NCBI RefSeq assembly: GCF_019192965.1
Contig: NZ_JAHTKU010000011.1
Coordinates: forward strand, 124,001-188,000
DNA length: 64,000 nt
Direction: 5' to 3'
Source: Nocardioides daeguensis
GTDB taxonomy: Bacteria; Actinomycetota; Actinomycetes; Propionibacteriales; Nocardioidaceae
The position numbers were made by a program, and so were the translations under genes. Below are positions 26,218 to 35,314 of the stretch, piece after piece; the stretch's first letter is position 1, and each line of letters begins with the position of its first letter. The notes under the pieces were generated by a model, which was not told the origin of the DNA, made no database searches, and saw only the letters and a list, made by a program, of their open reading frames with translations.

Positions 26218-27110
26218 CGGACCGTGATCCGCTTGGTGTCCTCGGTCGGCCCGCCGCCCTCGCCGCCCGACGGGTCGTCGGTGCGGGCGACGAACGTGTA
26301 CGTGCCGGCCGGCAGCTCGCTCACGTCGACCTCGCTGGTCCACGGGTAGAGCTTGTCGATCCAGCCCTCGGCGGTGGCGAAGCCGTCGAGGACGACCTTG
26401 CCGGAGGAGTCCTGGACCTCCCACGGGACCGTGGCCTCGAACGAGCTGGCCCGTCCGGTCGCGGTGAAGGTGTCCCCGACGGCGGTGCCCTCGGCGGGCT
26501 CGGTGACGTTGACGCCGGCGAGCACGTCGAGCTCCGGCTGGGCGGCGGCACCGCTCGGGACGCCGAGGTAGGAGACCTCCTTGCCGTCGAGGTAGAAGTC
26601 GACGGGCGCCGCGGTCCGCACCGGTTCCGCGGATCCCTCGGGCAGCGGTGAGCTCTGCACTGTCCACACCAGCTGCTGGACAGCCAGCTCCGCGTCCTTG
26701 GCGCTCATCCCGTCGGGCCGCTCGGTCCAGGACGCGTCGGTGAGCTCGACGCTGAAGGAGCCGTCCTCTCCGGTGCCGTCGAAATGGACCTTCGGCAGGA
26801 GGCTCCCGGGAGGCACCAGCGTCCGGTAGTCGGGGTCGGCCGGCGCCTGCTGCAGCACCGTGGCGGAATCGCCGACCGCGGGCACGACGTGCACCTCGGC
26901 GTACAGGGCGGCGCCGTGAGGCGTGTCGCCGACGAAGTACGCCCAAACGGTCTGTTCCGGGGCAGGTTCCTCGGAGGGCGACGGGGTGGCTGCCGTCGAC
27001 GGGGCGGGCGACGGCGTTTCCTGCGTGGTGCGCTCGTCGTCGCCGCAGCCGGCCAGCGCGCCCAGGGCGAGGACGGCGCCGACGGCGGAGAGGGTGCGGG
27101 GGAGGCTCAT
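26214..27110 (-). CDS. GerMN/Gmad2-domain lipoprotein
   Basis: The 298-residue predicted lipoprotein has a signal peptide and lipobox (LALGALAGC, Cys near residue 22). A Pro/Ser/Thr-rich linker follows, then a GerMN domain (about 50-185; VWAYFVGDTPHGAALYAEVH, ending PVDFYLDG) and an Ig-like Gmad2 domain (about 195-298; PWEVQDSSGKVVLDGFATAE). The pair is known from spore-germination and LpqB/MtrB-linked actinobacterial lipoproteins, where it acts on the outer face of the membrane. This organism shows no sporulation genes here. GGGGAGGA supports the ATG at 27110. Confidence 0.88.
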   Translation of the reverse strand: MSLPRTLSAVGAVLALGALAGCGDDERTTQETPSPAPSTAATPSPSEEPAPEQTVWAYFVGDTPHGAALYAEVHVVPAVGDSATVLQQAPADPDYRTLVPPGSLLPKVHFDGTGEDGSFSVELTDASWTERPDGMSAKDAELAVQQLVWTVQSSPLPEGSAEPVRTAAPVDFYLDGKEVSYLGVPSGAAAQPELDVLAGVNVTEPAEGTAVGDTFTATGRASSFEATVPWEVQDSSGKVVLDGFATAEGWIDKLYPWTSEVDVSELPAGTYTFVARTDDPSGGEGGGPTEDTKRITVR

Positions 27111-27177
27111 GCCACGATCCTCCCCGATGCCGTCGACACTGGATGGAGGGCAGGACGGCCGCGCGTGTCGGTGCGAC

Positions 27178-27183
27178 TAGGGT
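27178..27183 (+). promoter_or_regulatory. Leaderless -10 of the HIT gene
   Basis: TAGGGT ends 7 nt before GTG 27191 and no ribosome-binding site is present. Confidence 0.45.
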
Positions 27184-27190
27184 CGGTCCC

Positions 27191-27535
27191 GTGACGGATC
27201 CCGACTGCCTGTTCTGCAAGATCGTGGCCGGTGACATCCCGGCCGAGGTCGTCCACACCGGCGAGCGAACGGTCGCCTTCCGCGACATCAACCCGCAGGC
27301 GCCGCTGCACGTGCTCGTCGTGCCCCGCGACCACGAGCCGAACGCCGCCGCCTCCGCCGACGCCGACGCCTCCATGTTCGCCGAGATCGCCACCACGGCG
27401 CGTGCGGTCGCCACCGGGGAGGGGTACGACGACTACCGCCTCGTCTTCAACACCGGCTCCGGCGTCGGGCAGACCGTGTTCCACACCCACTGCCACGTGC
27501 TCGCCGGCCGCCCGATGGGCTGGCCGCCGGGCTGA
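27191..27535 (+). CDS. HIT-family nucleotide hydrolase
   Basis: The 114-residue protein has the Cys-containing start DCLFCKIVAGDIPAEVV and the histidine triad HTHCHVLAG near residue 100. Members (HinT-like) cleave nucleoside phosphoramidates and aminoacyl-AMPs. The position ahead of phoH and ybeY is typical for actinobacteria. It has its own leaderless-type start, while phoH begins 127 bp downstream, so both separate and joint transcription are possible. Confidence 0.95.
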   Translation: MTDPDCLFCKIVAGDIPAEVVHTGERTVAFRDINPQAPLHVLVVPRDHEPNAAASADADASMFAEIATTARAVATGEGYDDYRLVFNTGSGVGQTVFHTHCHVLAGRPMGWPPG

Positions 27536-27662
27536 GCCTGCTCCGGCCGACGGCCCGAGCGTTGGTGGGGGTCCGGCAAACGAGTGGGCGCGACACGGCC
27601 CTGCCACGTACGATGGTGGGGCCGAACCGTCGTCCCTGAAAGGCCGCCCGTCCCGGGCATCC

Positions 27663-28723
<1,061 letters not shown>

Positions 28724-28727
<4 letters not shown>

Positions 28728-29182
28728 GCATCGAGATCCTCGACGAGTCCGGCAGCGGGCTCGACGTGAAGCACTTCTCCCAGCTGGCGCGGTTCGTGAT
28801 GGACCAGATGCGCGTCCACCCGCTCGCCGAGCTGTGCATCAAGGCGGTCGACGAGGACACCATCGCCGAGCTCAACGAGCGGTGGATGGAGAAGGAGGGC
28901 CCGACCGACGTGCTGGCCTTCCCCATGGACGAGCTGCGTCCCGGCCTGGTCAACGAGGAGCCCGAGGAGGGCGTCCTCGGTGACCTCGTGCTGTGCCCGG
29001 CCGTCGCCGAGCGTCAGGGCGAGGCCGCCGGCCACGGCACCCTCGCCGAGCTCGAGCTGCTGACCACCCACGGGATCTTGCACCTGCTCGGCTACGACCA
29101 CGCCGAGCCGGAGGAGCACAAGGTGATGTTCGGTCTGCAGGACCAGCTGCTGGCCCAGTGGCGGGCGCAGCCGGCCACATGA
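28724..29182 (+). CDS. ybeY: Endoribonuclease YbeY
   Basis: The 152-residue protein shows the zinc site HGILHLLGYDH (residues about 115-125) and the family pattern NERWMEKEGPTDVLAFPMDE. It matures 16S rRNA and takes part in ribosome quality control. The start GTG overlaps the phoH stop and the ATG of the next gene overlaps its own stop, so phoH-ybeY-CBS gene are translationally coupled. Confidence 0.96.
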
Positions 29183-30486
29183 TCGCCGACAGTCTCTGGC
29201 CGCTGGGTGCAGCGGCCGTCCTGGTGGTGCTTGCCGGGCTGTTCGCGGCAGCGGACGCGGCCCTCGCGGGGTTCTCGCGCGCCCGCGCTCAGGAGATGGT
29301 GGGCGAGGGAAGGGCCGGCGCCGGGCGTCTCGTCGCCGTCCTCGAGGACGCCCCGCGGCACCTCAACACCGCGCTGCTGCTGCAGCTGCTGTGCGAGATC
29401 GCGGCCATCGTCGTCGTCACGCTGTACGTCGACGACCGGCTCGACTCCTCCTGGTGGGCCCGTGCCGGCGTGGCCCTCGCGATCATGCTGGTCGTGTCGT
29501 TCGTCGTCGTCGGCGTCGCGCCGCGCACCGTCGGCAGGCAGCACGCCGAGACGGTCGCGTTGTGGTGCGCGTGGCCGCTGTCGGCGCTGACCACGGTGCT
29601 CGGCCCGCTCCCGCGGCTGCTCATCCTGGTCGGCAACGCGATCACGCCGGGCCGTGGGTTCCGTGAAGGCCCGTTCCAGACCGAGACCGAGCTGCGCGAG
29701 CTGGTCGACATCGCCGAGGCCTCCGAGCTGATCGAGGCCGACGAGCGCAAGATGATCCACTCCGTCTTCGAGCTCGGCGACACCACCGTGCGCGAGGTGA
29801 TGGTCCCGCGCGGCGACGTGGTCTACATCGAGAGCCACAAGAACCTGCGCCAGACCATGTCGCTGTTCCTGCGCTCGGGCTTCTCCCGGGTGCCCGTCGT
29901 GGGGGAGAACCTCGACGACGTCCGCGGCATGGCCTACCTCAAGGACGTCGTGCGCCGCGACTTCGAGGCGCCCGACGTCGAGCTCACCCAGAAGGTCGAG
30001 GAGGTCATGCGCCCGGCTGTCTGGGTGCCCGAGTCGAAGCCGGTCGACGACCTGCTGCGCGAGATGCAGCTGCGCCGCCTCCACGTGGCGATCGTCGTCG
30101 ACGAGTACGGCGGTACCGCCGGCCTGATCACGATCGAGGACCTGCTCGAGGAGATCGTCGGCGAGATCACCGACGAGTACGACGAGGCGGAGATCGAGGT
30201 CGAGCACCTCGGCGACGGCGGCGACGACCCGAACGCGAAGGTCCGGGTCTCCTCGCGCTACCCCGTCGACGACCTCGACGAGCTGTTCGGCTTCTCCATC
30301 GAGGAGGAGGACGTCGACTCGGTCGGCGGCCTGCTCGCCAAGCACCTGGGCCGGGTCCCGATCCCCGGCTCGGTCGTCGAGGCACACGGCCTGCGCTTCG
30401 AGGCCGAGCATGCCGCCGGACGCCGCAACAAGATCGGCACCGTGCTCATCTCCCGGGTTCTCGACGAGGACCCCGAGGACGACTGA
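29179..30486 (+). CDS. CNNM/CorC-type membrane protein with CBS pair (hemolysin family)
   Basis: The predicted 435-residue protein has an N-terminal DUF21 membrane domain (about 1-165, three to four helices, starting [20 protein letters not shown]). The conserved [20 protein letters not shown] stretch follows, then a CBS pair (about 205-330; [14 protein letters not shown] and [14 protein letters not shown]). The C-terminal CorC/HlyC domain contains [20 protein letters not shown]. Family members transport or regulate Mg/Co efflux; the hemolysin name is historical. ATG 29179 overlaps the ybeY stop. It precedes, at a distance, the deaminase-like and era genes, the usual actinobacterial order. 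Confidence 0.93.
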   Translation: MIADSLWPLGAAAVLVVLAGLFAAADAALAGFSRARAQEMVGEGRAGAGRLVAVLEDAPRHLNTALLLQLLCEIAAIVVVTLYVDDRLDSSWWARAGVALAIMLVVSFVVVGVAPRTVGRQHAETVALWCAWPLSALTTVLGPLPRLLILVGNAITPGRGFREGPFQTETELRELVDIAEASELIEADERKMIHSVFELGDTTVREVMVPRGDVVYIESHKNLRQTMSLFLRSGFSRVPVVGENLDDVRGMAYLKDVVRRDFEAPDVELTQKVEEVMRPAVWVPESKPVDDLLREMQLRRLHVAIVVDEYGGTAGLITIEDLLEEIVGEITDEYDEAEIEVEHLGDGGDDPNAKVRVSSRYPVDDLDELFGFSIEEEDVDSVGGLLAKHLGRVPIPGSVVEAHGLRFEAEHAAGRRNKIGTVLISRVLDEDPEDD

Positions 30487-30515
30487 GACCACCCGGCCTC
30501 CGGGGGTGCCGTGTT

Positions 30516-30578
30516 CGGTTCACCTACCAGAACTGTCGTCGGTTCGCCGCGGAGGCGACGAGTCCGGTAGGTGAACCG
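30516..30578. repeat. 13-bp perfect inverted repeat between convergent genes
   Basis: Arms CGGTTCACCTACC (30516-30528) and GGTAGGTGAACCG (30566-30578) enclose 37 nt that contain a second pairing, TCGTCG with CGACGA around CGCCGCGGAGGCG. It lies between the CBS membrane gene and the oppositely oriented metallo-hydrolase gene; a two-way terminator is likely. Confidence 0.75.
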
Positions 30579-30593
30579 TCGGAGCGGGCCCGG

Positions 30594-31538
30594 TCAGTCA
30601 GGCAGCAGCGCCCACGGGTCCTCGGGGCGCCACACTGTCGGGAAGTGCAGACCGACACCCTGCCGGTCCGCCAGGCGGGTCAGGACCGCCATCGTCGCGT
30701 CGAGGTCGTCGCCGAGGTAGGGGAGAGCACGCAGCGGCCGGTCGAGCGGGCGGAAGAAGTCGTCCCAGTGGATCAGCACGACCTCCCGGGCGCCCACCGC
30801 GCCGACCGTCTCGGCCCAGTACTGCTCGATGTACCCGGTGTCCTGGACGCCGAGCTGGCCGATGCCGAGGTACGCGACGTCGGCATGCCGGCCGGCGAGG
30901 GCACCCGGCCGGAACCCGGCACTGCCCTGGACCAGGGCCGTGCGGCCGCTGGCGTGCTCCACGAGGATCGACCAGGCCTCGCCGCACCGGTAGGCGTCGG
31001 TCCGAGTGGGCGGTACGACGGGCGCGGTGATCGCTCCGGGATACCGGTCCGGCGGGCAGTGCTCGCCCTCCACCCAGGTCAGCCGGAACCCGCCGACCGT
31101 CACTGCCTCGCCCGGCACCACGACCCCGATCCGCTCGTCGGGCAGCCCGCCGCCGCGACCGATCTGCGCGACCGACGTACCCCCGAGGAGTCGGGCGCCG
31201 GTCCGCTGCGCGACGACGGCGGAGTCCATCGCGTGGTCGAAGTGGGTGTGCACCGGCGCGACCACCGCGACCCGCTCGATCCCGGCGCGGGCCAAGGTCG
31301 CGTCGATCCGCGCCTCGTCCGGCGCGATCCTCCCGAGCGCGACGCGGGGGAGGGAGGGGCGGGAGAAGAACCCGTCGGTGAGCACGGCCGTCGTACCGTC
31401 CTGGATCAGCAGGCTGGCCACGCCGAGGAAGGTCACCGTGACGCCGGCCGTCCCGGTCGTGGCCTGCGGGAGCCCGAACCGGTCGGCGTACCGCCCGATC
31501 TCGGGGCGCCCCAGCCGCAGCCGCAGGCTCAGCCCCAT
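30594..31538 (-). CDS. Metallo-beta-lactamase-fold hydrolase (second)
   Basis: The 314-residue protein has the metal motif VHTHFDHAMDS near residue 100, preceded by TFLGVASLLIQDGTTAVLTDG, the strand pattern of UlaG/RomA-like metallo-hydrolases. VQGSAGFRPG and LIHWDDFFRPLDRPLRALPY follow toward the C-terminus. The later His in LIHWDD likely completes the metal site. The substrate is unknown. It begins 1 bp after the DUF1330 stop on the same strand and so is co-transcribed with it. Confidence 0.82.
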   Translation of the reverse strand: MGLSLRLRLGRPEIGRYADRFGLPQATTGTAGVTVTFLGVASLLIQDGTTAVLTDGFFSRPSLPRVALGRIAPDEARIDATLARAGIERVAVVAPVHTHFDHAMDSAVVAQRTGARLLGGTSVAQIGRGGGLPDERIGVVVPGEAVTVGGFRLTWVEGEHCPPDRYPGAITAPVVPPTRTDAYRCGEAWSILVEHASGRTALVQGSAGFRPGALAGRHADVAYLGIGQLGVQDTGYIEQYWAETVGAVGAREVVLIHWDDFFRPLDRPLRALPYLGDDLDATMAVLTRLADRQGVGLHFPTVWRPEDPWALLPD

Positions 31539-31539
31539 C

Positions 31540-31827
31540 TCAGGCCCCCGGGACGATCCGGATGTCGCGGTCGGCGCCGTCGCCTAGGGCGGCCAGCGCC
31601 TCCTGGTAGGCCGGGGTGAGGTACGCCGCCCGTGCGGCCTCGACGCTGTCGAACTCGATGAGCACCGTGCGCTCCTGCAGCCCGGCCTCGTAGACCTGCT
31701 CCGGCAGGCCGCGGGCCAGGAACCGGCCGCCGGCCGCGGTCAGGGCGGGAACGGAGAGGGCTGCGTAGGCGGCCATCTTCTCGGCGTCGTTGATGGCGCG
31801 GTAGGCGCCGATCCAGTAGGCAGGCAT
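31540..31827 (-). CDS. DUF1330 small protein
   Basis: The 95-residue protein has the ferredoxin-like (dimeric alpha/beta barrel) DUF1330 pattern: MPAYWIGAYRAINDAEKMAA at the start, FLARG in the middle and VLIEFDSVEAARAAYLTPAY near residue 60. Its function is unknown in the family; many relatives look like small monooxygenase-fold proteins. It is first in a two-gene unit with the metallo-hydrolase downstream. Confidence 0.88.
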   Translation of the reverse strand: MPAYWIGAYRAINDAEKMAAYAALSVPALTAAGGRFLARGLPEQVYEAGLQERTVLIEFDSVEAARAAYLTPAYQEALAALGDGADRDIRIVPGA

Positions 31828-31949
31828 GGCGTCATCCTGCCGCAGCTCGGGAGGCGCAGCTCGGGAGGCGCCGCGCGCCGGTGATGCGCCCGGTGGTCGG
31901 GGGAGGCCTGGGCGGAGCGGGGAGGTCGGGCTCTGGGATCATGGTCCCC

Positions 31950-32294
31950 ATGCCCGACCTCTCCGCCGAGGACCAGAAACTCGTCACCCTCGCCCGCGCC
32001 ACCCGGGCCCGCATCCGGGCCGCGGAGGGCGCCGCGGTGCGCGACACCGACGGCCGCACGTACGCCGCCGCGACGATCGACCTGCCCTCCCTTCACCTGA
32101 CCGCGGTCCAGGCCGTCGTCGCGATGGCCGTCGCCTCGGGCTCCACGGGCGTCGAGGCGTGCGTCGTCCTGGGCGACGCGCAGGACCTCACCGAGCCAGA
32201 CGCCGCCGTCCTCTCGGACTTCGCCGGCGCCGACGGCGTCGTCGTCCACCTCGGCGACGCCCGCGGCACCATCGCCGCCACCGTCCGTGCCTGA
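31950..32294 (+). CDS. Cytidine-deaminase-fold protein lacking the zinc site
   Basis: The predicted protein has 114 residues, or 117 if ATG 31941 is used. It follows the CDA order: helix VTLARATRARIRAAEGAAVR, strand TYAAATIDLPSLHL, helix TAVQAVVAMAVASG, strand VEACVVLGD. The catalytic H-A-E is absent at the start of the second helix (TAVQ instead), as is the downstream PCxxC, so it cannot bind zinc in the usual way. Active-looking relatives sit between the CBS membrane gene and era in many actinobacteria, matching this neighbourhood. It is probably an inactive or repurposed deaminase fold. Confidence 0.75.
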   Translation: MPDLSAEDQKLVTLARATRARIRAAEGAAVRDTDGRTYAAATIDLPSLHLTAVQAVVAMAVASGSTGVEACVVLGDAQDLTEPDAAVLSDFAGADGVVVHLGDARGTIAATVRA

Positions 32295-32323
32295 GCGGCT
32301 GACATAAGGCGAACCTGGACGAC

Positions 32324-32390
32324 GAAACTGGCGCTGGGACGAGGAAGTTTCCTCGTCCCAGCGCCAGTTTCACCGGCCGGCCGGTGAAAC
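32324..32390. repeat. Two overlapping long palindromes (23-bp stem, then 24-bp perfect palindrome)
   Basis: Hairpin 1 (32324-32371) has perfectly complementary 23-base arms around a 2-base loop. Hairpin 2 (32367-32390) is a perfect 24-bp palindrome (GTTTCACCGGCC and its complement) sharing GTTTC with hairpin 1. It follows the deaminase-like gene; the rest of the 212-bp gap leads to tmsA. Confidence 0.9.
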
Positions 32391-32506
32391 TCCCTCATCG
32401 TCGGGAACGGATGGCCCCGAAATCCACTTGGCCAAGGACACGACAACTGGTTGAGTGAGGTCAACCACCGGAGACTCGTCGTCCCCGACAGGAGTAGTTT
32501 CGAACC

Positions 32507-33871
32507 ATGGCCATCCGCTCTTGGGAGGATCACGAGCGCGCCGTGCGCCGGCTCGGCGACTCCTACGCCGCCATCCCCGCCGGCCAGCCCGTGCGCCTCG
32601 CGAAGCGGACGACCAACCTGTTCCGGGCCCGTGCCGCCACCCGTGCGCCGGGTCTCGACGTCAGTGGCCTGGCCGGCGTGATCGAGGTGCGCCCGGACGG
32701 CCCGGACGGCCCGGTCGCCGAGGTCCAGGGCATGTGCACCTACGAGGACCTGGTCGACGCGACCCTGCCCCACGGTCTCGTCCCCTACGTCGTCCCCCAG
32801 CTGCGCACGATCACCCTGGGCGGTGCGGTGAGCGGTCTCGGCATCGAGTCGACCAGCTTCCGTCTCGGCCTGCCCCACGAGTCGGTGCTGGAGATGGACG
32901 TCTTCACCGGCAGCGGACAGGTCGTCACGACGCGTCCCGGCGACGACCTCTTCGACGCCTTCCCCAACTCCTACGGCTCGCTCGGCTACGCCACCCGGCT
33001 GCGGATCAAGCTGGCCCCGGTGCCGCCGTACGTCGCCCTGCGCCACGTCCGCATCGACGACGCCGACCTGCTGGCCAAGACGATCGCCGAGGTCGCCGCC
33101 ACCCGCGAGTACGACGGCGAGCCGGTCCACGGCCTCGACGGCGTCTCCTTCGGCCCGGGGGAGCACGTCTTGACTCTCGCGCGCTGGACCGACGAGCCGG
33201 GCCCGACGTCGGACTACACCGGGCAGCAGGTCTTCTACCGCTCGCTGCAGACCTGCGACCGCGATCGGCTGACCTTCCACGACTACCTGTGGCGCTGGGA
33301 CACCGACTGGTTCTGGTGCTCGGGCGCCTTCGGCGCGCAGAACCCGCGGATCCGCCGGTTCTGGCCGCGCCGCTACCGCCGCTCCGACGTCTACATGCGC
33401 CTGCTTCACCTCGACCGTCGCTTCGGCATCGCCGACCGGCTCGACCGCCGCGCCGGACGGCCGCTGCGCGAGCGGGTGGTGCAGGACATCGAGGTGCCCG
33501 TCGAACGGCTGGGGGAGTTCCTCACCTGGTTCGACGAGGAGGTCGGCATGCGCCCGGTGTGGCTGTGCCCGCTCGCCACGACCCGGTCCTGGCCGCTCTA
33601 CCCCCTCGACGCCGGCAAGGTCTACGTCAACGTCGGCTTCTGGGGCACCGTCCACGTCGGCCCCGAGGCCGTCGACGGCCCGCGCAACCGGGCGATCGAG
33701 GCCAAGGTCCACGAGCTCGGCGGCCACAAGTCGCTCTACTCCGACGCTTTCTACGACAAGGCCACCTTCGACGCGCTCTACAACACCGCCCGGCTCGAGG
33801 CGGTCAAGCGCATCCACGATCCCGACGACCGACTGACGACCCTCTACGACAAGGCGGTGAGGAGCCGATGA
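32507..33871 (+). CDS. tmsA: FAD-binding oxidoreductase of 10-methyl fatty acid synthesis
   Basis: The predicted 454-residue protein has a VAO/DHCR24-like FAD domain: EVQGMCTYEDLVDATLPHGL and TLGGAVSGLGIESTSFRLG near residue 105-120. A C-terminal substrate domain contains DTDWFWCSGAFGAQNP. It is paired, with a 4-nt ATGA overlap, with a CFA-synthase-like methyltransferase. That pair (tmsA-tmsB, or bfaA-bfaB) makes tuberculostearic-type acids: the methyltransferase adds a methylene at C10 of a monounsaturated acyl chain in phospholipid and this enzyme reduces it. AGGAG (32490-32494) precedes ATG 32507. The assignment rests on the pair and family, not on data for this strain. Confidence 0.85.
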   Translation: MAIRSWEDHERAVRRLGDSYAAIPAGQPVRLAKRTTNLFRARAATRAPGLDVSGLAGVIEVRPDGPDGPVAEVQGMCTYEDLVDATLPHGLVPYVVPQLRTITLGGAVSGLGIESTSFRLGLPHESVLEMDVFTGSGQVVTTRPGDDLFDAFPNSYGSLGYATRLRIKLAPVPPYVALRHVRIDDADLLAKTIAEVAATREYDGEPVHGLDGVSFGPGEHVLTLARWTDEPGPTSDYTGQQVFYRSLQTCDRDRLTFHDYLWRWDTDWFWCSGAFGAQNPRIRRFWPRRYRRSDVYMRLLHLDRRFGIADRLDRRAGRPLRERVVQDIEVPVERLGEFLTWFDEEVGMRPVWLCPLATTRSWPLYPLDAGKVYVNVGFWGTVHVGPEAVDGPRNRAIEAKVHELGGHKSLYSDAFYDKATFDALYNTARLEAVKRIHDPDDRLTTLYDKAVRSR

Positions 33872-35166
33872 CGACGGCACATTCCGGCAAGGGCATCGCG
33901 CCCACGATCACGTCCCTGTTCGCCGGCGGTCTGCCGGTGTGGTTCAAGGCGTACGACGGCTCGTCCGCCGGGGATCTCGACCTGCCCTACGGCATCGAGC
34001 TGGTCAACGAGCGCGGCCTGGCCTACCTGATGAGTGCGCCCGGCGACCTCGGCCTGGCTCGTGCCTACGTGGCCGGCGACCTGGTCCTGCACGGCGCCCA
34101 CCCCGGGGACCCGTACCCCGCCTTCTCGCTGCTCAAGGACCACACCGATTTCGGCATCCCCGGTCCGCGCGAGCTGGTCGGCGTCCTGCGCTCGCTGGGC
34201 CTGAGCCACCTGGTCCCGCCGCCGCCCCCGCCGCAGGAGCACCTGCCGGCCTGGCGCACCCGGCTGGAGGGTCTGCGTTCGCTCAGCTGGTGGGGCCGCC
34301 ACTCGCACGAGCGCGATGCCGACGCGATCCGCCACCACTACGACGTCTCGAACACCTTCTACGAGCACGTGCTCGGCCCGTCGATGACCTACACCTGCGC
34401 GGTGTTCCCCACGCCGGACGCCACCCTCGAGGAAGCGCAGGAGCACAAGTACGACCTGGTCTGCCGCAAGCTCGGGCTGCAGCCGGGCCAGCGGCTGCTC
34501 GACATCGGCTGCGGCTGGGGCGGCATGGTCCGCCACGCCGCCCAGCACTACGGCGTCCAGGTGCTGGGCGTGACGCTGTCGCGCGAGCAAGCCACCTGGG
34601 CGCAGGAGGAGATCAAGAGGCAGGGCCTCGACGACCTCGCCGAGGTCCGCCACTCCGACTACCGACTGGTCGAGGAGGGCGACTTCGACGCGGTCAGCTC
34701 GATCGGCCTGACCGAGCACATCGGCATCGCCAACTACCCTGCCTACTTCTCCTTCATCCACGACAAGCTCAAGCCCCAGGGCCGGCTGCTCAACCACTGC
34801 ATCACCCGCCACGACAACGTCGATCGTCGGACCGGCGCGTTCATCGACCGCTACGTGTTCCCCGACGGTGAGCTCGCCGGCTCGGGCACCATCGTCGAGG
34901 CGGTCGAGAACGCCGGGCTCGAGGTCCAGCACCACGAGAACCTCCGTGTCCACTACGCGAAGACCCTCGCCGGGTGGTGCCAGAACCTGGCCGACAACTG
35001 GGACGCCTGCGTCGCCGAGACCGACGAGGGCACGGCCCGGGTCTGGGGCCTCTACATGGCGGGCTCCCGGATCGCGTTCGAGCGCAACGAGATCCAGCTC
35101 CACCACGTGCTGGCCACCCGCACCGACGACGGGGTCAGCGGCTACCCGCTGCGGCACGACTTCTGA
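33868..35166 (+). CDS. tmsB: SAM-dependent fatty-acid methylene transferase (CFA-synthase family)
   Basis: The predicted 432-residue protein has an N-terminal helical region (about 1-140) with a Pro-rich linker, then IRHHYDVSNTFYEHVLGPSM and the SAM motif LLDIGCGWGGMVRHAAQHYG near residue 210. GLTEHIGIANY and the late WCQNLADNWD segment are shared with cyclopropane-fatty-acyl-phospholipid synthases. In the tms system it methylates the double bond of membrane-phospholipid acyl chains to a 10-methylene product. ATG overlaps the tmsA stop. No tmsC-like third gene follows; a strong hairpin comes 17 bp after the stop. Confidence 0.88.
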   Translation: MTTAHSGKGIAPTITSLFAGGLPVWFKAYDGSSAGDLDLPYGIELVNERGLAYLMSAPGDLGLARAYVAGDLVLHGAHPGDPYPAFSLLKDHTDFGIPGPRELVGVLRSLGLSHLVPPPPPPQEHLPAWRTRLEGLRSLSWWGRHSHERDADAIRHHYDVSNTFYEHVLGPSMTYTCAVFPTPDATLEEAQEHKYDLVCRKLGLQPGQRLLDIGCGWGGMVRHAAQHYGVQVLGVTLSREQATWAQEEIKRQGLDDLAEVRHSDYRLVEEGDFDAVSSIGLTEHIGIANYPAYFSFIHDKLKPQGRLLNHCITRHDNVDRRTGAFIDRYVFPDGELAGSGTIVEAVENAGLEVQHHENLRVHYAKTLAGWCQNLADNWDACVAETDEGTARVWGLYMAGSRIAFERNEIQLHHVLATRTDDGVSGYPLRHDF

Positions 35167-35182
35167 GCCGGAGCTCCGCGAC

Positions 35183-35220
35183 AGGTGAGGACCGGGGACT
35201 TTGGTCCCGGGTCCTCACCT
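35183..35220 (+). terminator. Strong hairpin terminator after tmsB
   Basis: A 17-bp stem (35183-35199 with 35204-35220, one mismatch, starting AGGTGAGGACC) with loop TTTG ends the tmsAB unit. Only TT follows, so it is a GC-type terminator. Confidence 0.8.
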
Positions 35221-35314
35221 TTCGCCTCGCCCGACGCCCGAGCCTGCAAGACTCTGTCCTCGGGGGCGGTGCTGCGCTGTGCGCACCGGAGTGCCGACAC
35301 AGCTTGGGGACGTC

